Below, piece by piece: positions 26,041 to 35,862 of a DNA stretch of 64,000 bases. Source of the DNA: Mycobacterium sp. DL99. Its GTDB lineage: Bacteria > Actinomycetota > Actinomycetes > Mycobacteriales > Mycobacteriaceae. Under the pieces are notes generated by a model that saw only the letters and a program-made list of their open reading frames with translations, ran no database searches and was not told the origin of the DNA. How positions within the stretch are numbered: position 1 is the first letter of the stretch; the number at the start of each line of letters is the position of its first letter. A program made the translations under genes and the position numbers. Where the stretch lies: contig NZ_SJOM01000007.1 of assembly GCF_004762045.1 (NCBI RefSeq), positions 124,001 through 188,000 of the forward strand. Reading direction: 5' to 3'.

Positions 26041-28185
26041 CTAATTGGGCGCCAACGCACTCTGGGTCAGGTGGGTCATCACCGGCGACAGCAGTTGCGC
26101 GTACTCGGCGGTGATGTGGTTGTCGTCGCGGAAGACCAGGGTGTTGCCGACGATCACCGGGCAGCGTTGGTCGGTGCAGAAGTACTGGTCCAGCCGCGCG
26201 TACTGTCCACCGCCAGCCTGCACCGCCGCGGACTCGGCGGCAATTCCGGTGTCGTTCACGGCGATCGACCGGTCGGGCGCGCAGGCCGAGGCGTCGTCCA
26301 TGTGTGCCGACAAGCAGGTCGGCACCGTCGTGTGCGGGTCGGGTACAGGGCCGAGCACCAGCACTCGCGCTCCGGTTCCACGTAACTGCGACACGAGTCG
26401 CGTCAACCCGTCCAGCCAGGTCGGGTCGTAGCTGACGAACCCGAAATCGGCACCGTAGCGGCGCACCATGTCCAGGACGATCAGAGCCGGGCGTTCCTTG
26501 GCCACCCGGGTCAGCACGTCCGCCCGCCACTGCTTGCATTCGGTGAACTCGCGGTCGAGGTAGGGGCTGAGGATCGGGAGCTTCATCGGCGGGCAGGTGA
26601 CTTTTGCATATGTCTCCAGCCGCCAACGCTGTTGCTGTGCAGCGGTTTCCAGGGCCGGCTGCCACATCCCCGCATGCGAATCGCCGATCAGTGCGACCTT
26701 GGTGGCCGACGCGGTGTCACCGGACGCGCAGTCAGGTATGTCGACGTCTTGCCAGGACAGTACGCAACCGTTGACGAACGCCTCGGGTTTGGTGATGTTG
26801 CCCAGCGGCGGCGAAAGATTGGACGGCACCGCGCGCAGATCGGCCGAGGCGGCGACGGCCGCCTGTATCCGCTGTTCGGGCGTCAGCGTCGGAGCGGCCG
26901 CGCGGGATGGTCCGACCAGGGCGACCGGGACTGCGGCCTGCCCGGTTCCCGTCGGCACCGGACGCACTGCCAACAGCGCCAGCCCCGCACAGACGGCTAC
27001 CCCGGTGGCTGTCGCGCCGACGGCCAGGCTGCGCCATGACGATCCTCGCAGCGCCGCGGCGAACCGGGCCGGGTTCTCGACCAGGTGCAGGGTCAGGATG
27101 GCCAGGCCCAGCGACATCACCATCATCGCCAGCCGGCCCGCCAATCCGAGACCGTGGCCGAACAGCGCGGGCGCCAACAGCAATACCGGCCAGTGCCACA
27201 GGTACCACGAGTACGACAACCGGCCGATGCCGCGCATCACCGGTTTTGACAGCAGCCGTCCCACCCCGAGATCGGGTATCGCACAACCCGCCCCGATCAC
27301 CAGTGCGGTCCCCATCACCGGGAGCACCGCCGCGGACCCGGGGTAGGGAGTGGCCGTGCCGAGCTGGGTGCAGGTGGCCAGGATCAGTGCCAGACCACCC
27401 CAGCCGACCAGTGCCGCACAGACCGGCGGCAAGCTGCGCCAGTGCGCTGCGGTCAATGCGATCAGCCCACCGGCGGCGAGCTCCCAGGCGCGGGTCGGCA
27501 GGGAGAAGAACGCCCATGGCGGCATCGTCTGGGTCCAGGAAAGCGAGACCGCCAGCGAGGCACCGGCCACCACCGCCAACACACACGCGTACGGGAGGGC
27601 GGAACGGGTGCCGCGGCCGCTACGGGTCAGCAGCCAGGCAGTGCCGAGGATCAGCGCCGGCCACAACAGATAGAACTGTTCCTCTACGCCCAGCGACCAG
27701 TAGTGCTGCAGCGGAGACGCCGCCGTCTCAGCCTGCAGATAGTCCGTGCCCTCCGCCGCGAAGCGGTAGTTCCCGACATACAAGGCACTGGCGATCGCGT
27801 CGGCCAGCACCGAGCGGGCCTGCAGCGGTGGGAGCAGGAGAGTGGCCGCTATCGATGTCGCGACCAGGACCAGTGCGGCGGCCGGGAGCAGTCGTCGGGC
27901 CCGCCCGGCATAGAACTGGGCCATCCGCACCGTCCCGGTGCCCGAGGCCTCGCGCCACAACATCCCGGTGATCAGGAATCCCGACACGACGAAGAACACG
28001 TCGACGCCGATGAATCCGCCGCCGAACCCGGGCACCCCGGCGTGAAACAGCACCACGGCGAGCACTGCAACCGCCCGCAACCCTTCGATATCGGGACGAA
28101 ATTGCCTGTTCGACAGGGATTTTCGCCCGCTCGCGGGGCTTCCGCGGCGGGGCGTGGGCTCCGCGAGGGTCGTCACTCTGTTCAC
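26041..28185 (-). CDS. Membrane acyltransferase with C-terminal SGNH domain (OafA/YrhL type)
   Basis: A 714-residue integral membrane O-acyltransferase. The N-terminal acyltransferase-3 domain (about residues 25-370, roughly ten membrane helices) includes RPDIEGLRAVAVLAVVLFHAG (catalytic-type His) and GRARRLLPAA. A periplasmic SGNH hydrolase-like domain follows (about 450-714), with the GDSHAGMW Ser block and the DDNHIT Asp/His block. Such proteins transfer acetyl or other acyl groups to sugars or cell-wall glycolipids. GTG 28185 or GTG 28176 is the start; the gene is divergent from the RNase gene 72 bp away. The 3' end has a degenerate second copy at 24304. Confidence 0.9.
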   Translation of the reverse strand: MNRVTTLAEPTPRRGSPASGRKSLSNRQFRPDIEGLRAVAVLAVVLFHAGVPGFGGGFIGVDVFFVVSGFLITGMLWREASGTGTVRMAQFYAGRARRLLPAAALVLVATSIAATLLLPPLQARSVLADAIASALYVGNYRFAAEGTDYLQAETAASPLQHYWSLGVEEQFYLLWPALILGTAWLLTRSGRGTRSALPYACVLAVVAGASLAVSLSWTQTMPPWAFFSLPTRAWELAAGGLIALTAAHWRSLPPVCAALVGWGGLALILATCTQLGTATPYPGSAAVLPVMGTALVIGAGCAIPDLGVGRLLSKPVMRGIGRLSYSWYLWHWPVLLLAPALFGHGLGLAGRLAMMVMSLGLAILTLHLVENPARFAAALRGSSWRSLAVGATATGVAVCAGLALLAVRPVPTGTGQAAVPVALVGPSRAAAPTLTPEQRIQAAVAASADLRAVPSNLSPPLGNITKPEAFVNGCVLSWQDVDIPDCASGDTASATKVALIGDSHAGMWQPALETAAQQQRWRLETYAKVTCPPMKLPILSPYLDREFTECKQWRADVLTRVAKERPALIVLDMVRRYGADFGFVSYDPTWLDGLTRLVSQLRGTGARVLVLGPVPDPHTTVPTCLSAHMDDASACAPDRSIAVNDTGIAAESAAVQAGGGQYARLDQYFCTDQRCPVIVGNTLVFRDDNHITAEYAQLLSPVMTHLTQSALAPN

Positions 28186-28257
28186 TCGAGTAACGATCGT
28201 CGCACGACTGGCGCCGTTGGCCCTGGATTTGCGCCGCCTGTTGCTAGCCTCGTGCCG

Positions 28258-28704
28258 ATGGGACGATCACGCATTGCGGCGCTGGCAGTGCTGTGCGGCC
28301 TGCTTTCGGGCTGTTGCGCCCCGACTCAACCCACGTCATCTCCGGCGGCGCCGCCGGTATCGGCGCCGGCATCCGCACCGGCATCACCGACGAAGTCTGC
28401 GGCAGCGGACGGCAGGTGCGACCTGAGCGGTCTTCCGCCTGAAGCGGACAAGACCGTGGAGCTCATCCAATCCGGGGGACCGTTTCCCTACCCGCGCAAC
28501 GACGGCGTCGTCTTCGGAAACTACGAAGGCCGGTTGCCCAAGCATGAGCGCGGCTACTACCACGAGTACACGGTCCCGACGCCCGGCAACAAGAACCGGG
28601 GCAAGCGGCGCATCATCACCGGCGGCGCGCCACAGAACGACCCGCCCGAGTACTACTACACCGGCGACCACTACGAATCCTTCTGCCTGATCGGAGGCAT
28701 GTGA
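28258..28704 (+). CDS. Lipoprotein guanyl-specific ribonuclease, RNase Sa/T1 type
   Basis: A 148-residue secreted RNase. The signal peptide ends in a lipobox LSGC (Cys19), then comes a Pro/Ala/Ser linker (residues 21-50) and a microbial N1/T1 RNase domain (about 54-148) that follows Streptomyces RNase Sa closely (remembered sequence): LPPEA, GPFPYPRNDGVVFGNYE, GYYHEYTVPTPG, RRIITGGA and YYTGDHYESF. Catalytic residues are present: Glu103, Arg114, Arg118 and His138. Cys54 and Cys143 could form the usual disulfide. It should cleave RNA after G. The last codon overlaps the start of a barstar gene, so toxin and inhibitor are coupled. Lipid anchoring of such an RNase is unusual. Confidence 0.9.
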   Translation: MGRSRIAALAVLCGLLSGCCAPTQPTSSPAAPPVSAPASAPASPTKSAAADGRCDLSGLPPEADKTVELIQSGGPFPYPRNDGVVFGNYEGRLPKHERGYYHEYTVPTPGNKNRGKRRIITGGAPQNDPPEYYYTGDHYESFCLIGGM

Positions 28705-28979
28705 AGACGTATCGGATCGATGGGACCAAGGTGGCTTCCAAGGCGGACTTCTTCACCGAGATCGGCCGGGCGGTCAACGGCGACGGCGGCTACTTCGGCT
28801 CGAATCTGGACGCGCTGGCCGACTGCCTGCGCGGGGGCTTCGGCACTCCGGAGGACCGCAAGTTCCGGTTCGCCATGACGTCCTACCGGAACATCAAAAA
28901 GGCGCTCGGGCAAGACACCTGGAGCACCGTGCTGTCGATCTTCGCCGCCGAAGGCGTCGACCTGTGGCTCGAGAACTGA
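28701..28979 (+). CDS. Barstar-family ribonuclease inhibitor
   Basis: A 92-residue barstar-like protein. The binding-helix motif YFGSNLDALADCLRG (about residues 31-45) corresponds to YYGENLDALWDCLTG of Bacillus barstar, retaining the two Asp residues that plug the RNase active site. It has no signal peptide, so it stays in the cytosol. GTG 28701 overlaps the RNase stop (ATGTGA), as expected for an immunity gene that must be made with its toxin. Streptomyces RNase Sa is known to be inhibited by barstar-type proteins, so the pair makes biochemical sense. Confidence 0.92.
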   Translation: MKTYRIDGTKVASKADFFTEIGRAVNGDGGYFGSNLDALADCLRGGFGTPEDRKFRFAMTSYRNIKKALGQDTWSTVLSIFAAEGVDLWLEN

Positions 28980-29184
28980 CCGTGACGCGGCCCAGCAAAT
29001 CTGGTGGGTAGCCGCTTACGCGCGTCCCACGGGGGCAACACCGCTTCTGCCGCGGGTTGGCAACCACGTTCGGCGGCAACGGTGTTGACCGTGGCCACGC
29101 AACCCATGGAAAGTGGTTACGCTGGCGTTCTGCGTGCCATTTGGCGCGGGGCATCAGGCAAGAACGGGCGGGAGCAACGCGCGA

Positions 29185-29718
29185 GTGACCGAAGAGCTGT
29201 CGACCGAGGCGACGTGGCTGATGGCCCGCACCGAGGGATCCGCACGCTTGTGGCAAACGCAAACCGCGGACATGGCCGCCGCTCTTCCGTACTTTCGAGC
29301 GACGATGACCCACTTTGTCGCACTCCACGGCGGCACGCTGTCGACGAGGCGACCTGCCTGCGATGGTTTCACAGCCACCTTCGATCGTGCGTCTGACGCG
29401 GTGTCCTGCGCGCTGTACCTGCAGTTGACGCCGTTGGATCCGTTTGATCTGTGTATCGGCGTGCACAGCGCACGCACCGGCACCAAGCGTTTGCGCGACA
29501 TCGCCCACGGCGGGCAGACCTTGATCTCGGGCACGACGGCGACATCGGTGGCCGGTGATCTTCCCTCCGGCGCGACACTGAAATACCTTGGCCGCCAACG
29601 CATGGGAGACGCCGAGCCGCAGGAACGGCTTCTGCAGCTATGTCACCCGGGATTGCGTAAGTACCTGCAGCCCTTGCGGATACCGAACGCTGTTCTCGCC
29701 GAAATCCTGATGAACTAG
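29185..29718 (+). CDS. Degenerate class III cyclase-like domain protein
   Basis: A 177-residue stand-alone domain resembling class III adenylate cyclase homology domains of mycobacterial proteins: TEGSARLWQ matches the EGST(R)LWE segment, and GGTLSTRRPACDGFTATFDRASDAVSCALYLQ matches the GG...GD.F...F..A..A..CA...Q segment. The metal-binding Asp of the first motif is replaced (WLMARTEGS), and the second motif has CDGF instead of GDGF, so catalysis is doubtful. The end (LKYLGRQRMGDAEPQERLLQL) matches the LGEHRLKDL..PE.L.Q region. GTG 29185 with GGGAG upstream is preferred. A sensor or decoy role is inference. The 205 bp before it show nothing else convincing. Confidence 0.7.
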   Translation: MTEELSTEATWLMARTEGSARLWQTQTADMAAALPYFRATMTHFVALHGGTLSTRRPACDGFTATFDRASDAVSCALYLQLTPLDPFDLCIGVHSARTGTKRLRDIAHGGQTLISGTTATSVAGDLPSGATLKYLGRQRMGDAEPQERLLQLCHPGLRKYLQPLRIPNAVLAEILMN

Positions 29719-29726
29719 CCGGCCGC

Positions 29727-30806
29727 TCAGTTGAAGGCGAGCCAGCTGGGTAGTGCCCGCTCGCGTGAATCGCACAGCACCTGGCGGGTGTCACAGTTCC
29801 CGCGCGGGGATCCGGCGCCGCTCCACATGCCGCCGGAATCGCGGCGCAACACGATCGCCGACGAGCCGCCACCGTCGAGCAGCAACGCGTTGTCCGCGCC
29901 CAGGCCGCGGAACAGGTCCTGGATGTTGTCCGGCGTGTAGCTGCCGCCCTGGAACACGAACAGCTGATCTGCGGCCCGGTTGTAGCCGACGGCGGTACGC
30001 GCCGCGCTGGGGCCCGGGTCATTGAGCTGACCGGTGTCACCGGGGGCCAGCAGCCCGATGCCGGCCACCGCGACGAACCGGGCGTTCTGATCCAGCAGCC
30101 GCTGGATCACCGGGGAGGCCGAGTCATAGTCGTCGGGCCCCTTCGGCATCACGACGTACGGTGCGCCGCCCATCGGAAGGATCATGGTGGCCAGCGCCGC
30201 CCAGCGCTCGTCGCCGCCGGACAGGCCCTGCTTGCCGGCATAGGCCAGGGTGCCGGTGACCGCGGTGTTGGCCCGGCCCTGCCCGCGGGTGTTGTCCACG
30301 TAGGCGCCCAACGGTGACGAGCACTTGGTGTCCCGCCACGAGCCGCCCTTCTGCCCGCGCACGTCGAAGAAGTTGGCATTGACCGCGATGGTCGGCTGCC
30401 CGAGGACCTGCCAGGCGGCAAGGGGTGCATAGGTTTCCGACGCCTGCCAGAGTCCTTCACTGGTACGTGCACCGGGGGTGCGCTCACAGCGGGACTGATA
30501 GCCCTGATGGCTGTCGACGAGCAGGCGCGGGTTGAGCCGACTGGAGGCGTTCTTCATGGCCATCAGGTGGCCGCCGTTGTTCAGCGTGTAGGCGCGGCCG
30601 TCGGCGGACAGGAACGGCGCGGCGAACTGGCCGCCGAAGTTGTAGACGAGGTAGGCGCCCTTGGTGTTGGCGATCGCGCCGAGCAGCAGTGCCCGGGCGT
30701 CCTCGGCACGTGCGACGGGGGAGCCGGTGGTGGCTAGTGCCGCGCACACGGCAACGGCGGACGCAGTGGCGACCGCACGTTGGAGGAGTTTTGCCAGGCC
30801 TGGCAC
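29727..30806 (-). CDS. Exported phosphodiester glycosidase-like protein (NAGPA domain)
   Basis: A 359-residue secreted protein with a classical signal peptide ending ARA-ED (about residue 35). The C-terminal two-thirds fit the NAGPA/phosphodiester glycosidase domain: AVNANFFDVRG, RTAVGYN and the ALLLDGGGSSAIVL signature are all present. Family members cleave GlcNAc from phosphodiester-linked sugars; in bacteria they act on envelope or exopolysaccharide components. Several Cys residues (RCERTPG, KCSSPLG, NCDTRQVLCDS) could form disulfides. GTG 30806 is used. The gene converges with the cyclase-like gene (8 bp apart). Confidence 0.83.
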   Translation of the reverse strand: MPGLAKLLQRAVATASAVAVCAALATTGSPVARAEDARALLLGAIANTKGAYLVYNFGGQFAAPFLSADGRAYTLNNGGHLMAMKNASSRLNPRLLVDSHQGYQSRCERTPGARTSEGLWQASETYAPLAAWQVLGQPTIAVNANFFDVRGQKGGSWRDTKCSSPLGAYVDNTRGQGRANTAVTGTLAYAGKQGLSGGDERWAALATMILPMGGAPYVVMPKGPDDYDSASPVIQRLLDQNARFVAVAGIGLLAPGDTGQLNDPGPSAARTAVGYNRAADQLFVFQGGSYTPDNIQDLFRGLGADNALLLDGGGSSAIVLRRDSGGMWSGAGSPRGNCDTRQVLCDSRERALPSWLAFN

Positions 30807-30869
30807 GAACTACACAATAACCACACAGGAAACTCTGTCAACATACGTAACAGCCTGGTCACGGCGGGG

Positions 30870-31601
30870 TCAAGGGGTGATCGCGCCTGGGTGATCGGAG
30901 TTTGCTGGTTCGGCAGCCTCGGGTTTGCGCATCGCGGCCGGTCGCAAATGCGCGGGCAGCGCCCGCAGGCCCGCCGCACACAGCGCCGTCACGGCAATCG
31001 CACCCGCGGTGGTCGCCCACACCGGGGCCGCTGGGAACGCGCCCTCCAGCAGCATTGCGACACCGAAGATGACGAACAGCGCCGCGGCACCCAGCTGGAT
31101 CACGCGCTCGGGCAGGTGCTTGCCGGCGATCGCCCCGACCACGATGGCCAGTGCGTCGGCGGCCACCATGCCGATGGTGGAACCGATCCAGACCCCCACC
31201 CAGTCGTTGTCGGCGGCCAGCGTGATGGTCGCGAGCATCGTCTTGTCTCCGAGTTCGGCGAGCAGGAAGGCCGAGGTGACCGTGAAGAACGCCGGGGCGG
31301 TCGAGCGCTGGGCCTTGGTCGCCTCATCGTCGGACAGCTTGTCGCCGCGCAGGGTCCACAGCCCGAAGAACACGAACGCCACCCCGGCGAGGATGCCGAG
31401 CAGGTGCGTCGGCAGTGCGGCGCCGAGGTAGTGGCCGACCGCGACAGAGATCAGGTGAACTGCGGTGGTGGCCGCGGTGATGCCGATGAGCACCACCCAC
31501 CAGCGGTAGCGCAGCGCAAAGGTCATGGCCATCAACTGCGACTTGTCGCCGAGTTCGGCGACGAAGATGACAGCGAAACTCAAGAGCAGAGCAGCAAGCA
31601 C
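30870..31601 (-). CDS. GDT1/TMEM165 (UPF0016) family cation exporter
   Basis: A 243-residue membrane protein with two homologous halves, each carrying the hallmark E-L-G-D-K motif: AELGDKSQLMAM near residue 16 and AELGDKTMLATI near residue 116. Family members transport Mn2+ or Ca2+ against H+. GTG 31601 is preceded by GAGGAG with 7-nt spacing. The 5' leader carries a yybP-ykoY-type manganese riboswitch and its own -10 box, so the gene is most likely a manganese exporter induced by excess Mn2+. The C-terminal ~40 residues are a divergent charged tail. Confidence 0.92.
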   Translation of the reverse strand: MLAALLLSFAVIFVAELGDKSQLMAMTFALRYRWWVVLIGITAATTAVHLISVAVGHYLGAALPTHLLGILAGVAFVFFGLWTLRGDKLSDDEATKAQRSTAPAFFTVTSAFLLAELGDKTMLATITLAADNDWVGVWIGSTIGMVAADALAIVVGAIAGKHLPERVIQLGAAALFVIFGVAMLLEGAFPAAPVWATTAGAIAVTALCAAGLRALPAHLRPAAMRKPEAAEPANSDHPGAITP

Positions 31602-31631
31602 TCAACAACTCCTCGGTCGTTGGCTGCCGTT

Positions 31632-31783
31632 GGGGGCTGAGTAGATGCCTCCGGCCGGCAACCCAAAATGCGGTCTACGGCCGAAGGTCTCGCCCACCGG
31701 TCAGTGACCGGTTCGGATAACCGGGCCGTTTCTGCATCGCTGCGCGGCCAGCATGTCGAATATCCGATTGGGGGCTACTCCCC
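31632..31783 (-). promoter_or_regulatory. yybP-ykoY (Mn2+-sensing) riboswitch
   Basis: On the minus strand the leader begins GGGGAGTAGCCCCC (31770-31783), contains GACATGCTGG and GGGCGAGACCTTCGG, and ends with CTACTCAGCCCCC (31632-31644), which pairs back with the opening GGGGAGTAG. These are the invariant blocks of the yybP-ykoY riboswitch as I know it. The gene downstream is a UPF0016 transporter, one of the classical targets of this riboswitch. It ends about 18 nt before the GAGGAG ribosome-binding site, suggesting control of translation initiation; no T-rich terminator is seen. Confidence 0.88.
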
Positions 31784-31796
31784 TTCGCTGTCACCC

Positions 31797-31802
31797 ACCA
31801 TA
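31797..31802 (-). promoter_or_regulatory. -10 box TATGGT of the riboswitch/GDT1 transcript
   Basis: On the minus strand TATGGT (consensus TANNNT) lies 13 nt before the riboswitch's GGGGAGTAG, placing transcription initiation near 31790, a few bases ahead of the aptamer. No convincing -35 is visible, which is common in mycobacteria; the upstream position is taken by the terminator hairpin of the UvrA-like operon. Confidence 0.5.
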
Positions 31803-31809
31803 CGCACTC

Positions 31810-31839
31810 CGGACGGGACGATGCAAACCGTCCCGTCCG
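31810..31839 (-). terminator. GC-rich hairpin terminator after the UvrA-like operon
   Basis: A perfect 11-bp inverted repeat CGGACGGGACG (31810-31820) / CGTCCCGTCCG (31829-31839) with an 8-nt loop lies 68 bp past the stop of the UvrA-like gene. It lacks a T-run, as is common for mycobacterial terminators, and separates that operon from the riboswitch promoter. Confidence 0.65.
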
Positions 31840-31907
31840 AAAGTGCTTATTCGACAATAAGTTTGGGGGTCAACACCGGAAAGTTCGGGTGCCCTGACAA
31901 TGTTGGT

Positions 31908-34271
<2,364 letters not shown>

Positions 34272-34274
34272 CGG

Positions 34275-34685
34275 TTAGGGCAACTCCTGGATACGGACCA
34301 TGTTTCCGGCGGGATCGCGAAGCGCGCAGTCGCGCACACCGTATGGCTGCTCAGTGGGTTCCTGGACCACCTCGACGTCTCCGGCCTGCACCTTTTCAAA
34401 GGTGCCGTCGAGATCTTTGGTGGCGAGCAGGAGCGTTCCGAAAGTGCCCTTGGCCATCATCTCGGTGATGGTGCGACGCTCGTCGTCGGTGAGGCCGGGG
34501 GTGGCCGTCGGCGGGTACAGGACGATGGAGGTGTCGGGCTGGTTCGGCGGACCGACCGTGATCCAACGCATCTTGTCCTTGCCGACGTCGAGACGGACCT
34601 CGAAGCCGAGGACGTCGCGATAGAAGGCGAGGGACTCGTCCGGGTCGTCGAGCGGCAGCATGCTTGAGTGAATGGTGAGTTCCAT
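34275..34685 (-). CDS. VOC (glyoxalase/bleomycin-resistance) family protein
   Basis: A 136-residue single VOC domain with the beta-alpha-beta-beta-beta pattern: SSMLPLDDPDESLAFYRDVLGFEV at the start and YGVRDCALRDPAGNMVRIQEL at the end, a typical family close. VOC proteins are metalloenzymes or small-molecule binders. ATG 34685 (MELTIHS) is preferred because the frame upstream overlaps the AraC gene. Only 5 nt separate it from araC and 3 nt from the UvrA-like gene, so it belongs to the same transcript. The ligand is unknown. Confidence 0.88.
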   Translation of the reverse strand: MELTIHSSMLPLDDPDESLAFYRDVLGFEVRLDVGKDKMRWITVGPPNQPDTSIVLYPPTATPGLTDDERRTITEMMAKGTFGTLLLATKDLDGTFEKVQAGDVEVVQEPTEQPYGVRDCALRDPAGNMVRIQELP

Positions 34686-34690
34686 GTTTT

Positions 34691-35125
<435 letters not shown>

Positions 35126-35141
35126 AACCGCGATCGTACGT

Positions 35142-35816
35142 CTAGGGTCCGGTGCTGACCGGATGCCCGGCGAGCCGCCATTCGACCATCCCGTCGTTGA
35201 GGCGGATGGCACGGCGGCCGTCGGCAGTCAGGGTCCGCACGGCGTCGTGCGCGTACCCGCAGTATTCACCGCGGCAGTAGACGACGATGTCGGCGTCGGT
35301 GGGCAGTTCGGTGATGCGCTCGGCGAGTTCGTCCACCGGTATCGAGACCGCGCCCGGGATGTGGCCGGCGAGAAACTCCTCGTCGGGCCGGACATCGAGC
35401 ACCACCACACGCGCATCGCCGGTGTGGTCGTTGAGTCGCGACCACAATTCGTCACGCTCGATGCCCGTACCCACGGGCTCGCCGAGGTAAGCGTCGCGGG
35501 CGGCACCGACTTCGGACCTGCGACGGTCGGCAACCGTGCGCAACAAAACCAGGAGCTGTGCGACATCGTCGCCGGCGAGGCGGTAGTAGACCTTGACACC
35601 TTCTCGACGGGTTTCGACGAAGCCAGTCTGTTTGAGCACCTGCAGGTGCGACGAGGCGGTGGTCAGGTTCAGACCTGCCGCGCGGGCGAGCGCCTCGACG
35701 CTGCGTTCGCCCTGGCTCAGCAAGTCGAGAAGCTCGAGCCGGCTGGCATGGGAGAGTGCCTTCCCGCTGGCGGCGAACTCTTCGTACAGACGTGTTTTCG
35801 CTGGTGAGCGATCCAT
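35142..35816 (-). CDS. ArsR family regulator fused to rhodanese domain
   Basis: A 224-residue fusion: an ArsR winged helix (residues ~10-95: ALSHASRLELLDLLSQGERSVEALARAAGLNLTTASSHLQVLK) and a rhodanese domain (~115-224: VVVLDVRPDEEFLAGHIPGAVSIP, then VVYCRGEYC with the catalytic-type Cys). This is the architecture of M. tuberculosis Rv0324. The rhodanese Cys may sense sulfur species or redox state. ATG 35816 is chosen by comparison with Rv0324; ATG 35825 is possible. It is divergent from an MFS gene across a perfect 9-bp inverted repeat. Confidence 0.9.
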   Translation of the reverse strand: MDRSPAKTRLYEEFAASGKALSHASRLELLDLLSQGERSVEALARAAGLNLTTASSHLQVLKQTGFVETRREGVKVYYRLAGDDVAQLLVLLRTVADRRRSEVGAARDAYLGEPVGTGIERDELWSRLNDHTGDARVVVLDVRPDEEFLAGHIPGAVSIPVDELAERITELPTDADIVVYCRGEYCGYAHDAVRTLTADGRRAIRLNDGMVEWRLAGHPVSTGP

Positions 35817-35824
35817 GTCTGGCA

Positions 35825-35856
35825 TTATTCCATAATTACATGGAATAACGTACAGT
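35825..35856. promoter_or_regulatory. ArsR-type operator and MFS promoter
   Basis: A perfect 9-bp inverted repeat TTATTCCAT (35825-35833) - AATTAC - ATGGAATAA (35840-35848) lies between the divergent arsR-rhodanese and MFS genes, in an AT-rich island. Immediately right of it, TACAGT (35851-35856) is a -10 box 6 nt before ATG 35863, so the MFS transcript appears leaderless. ArsR protein bound here would cover the promoter. Confidence 0.72.
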
Positions 35857-35862
35857 CGTGAC

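Noticed and set aside
24304..26075. Direct repeats as phage or integron attachment sites
   Set aside because: No integrase, tRNA or recombinase nearby, and the repeat is the coding tail of the acyltransferase gene.
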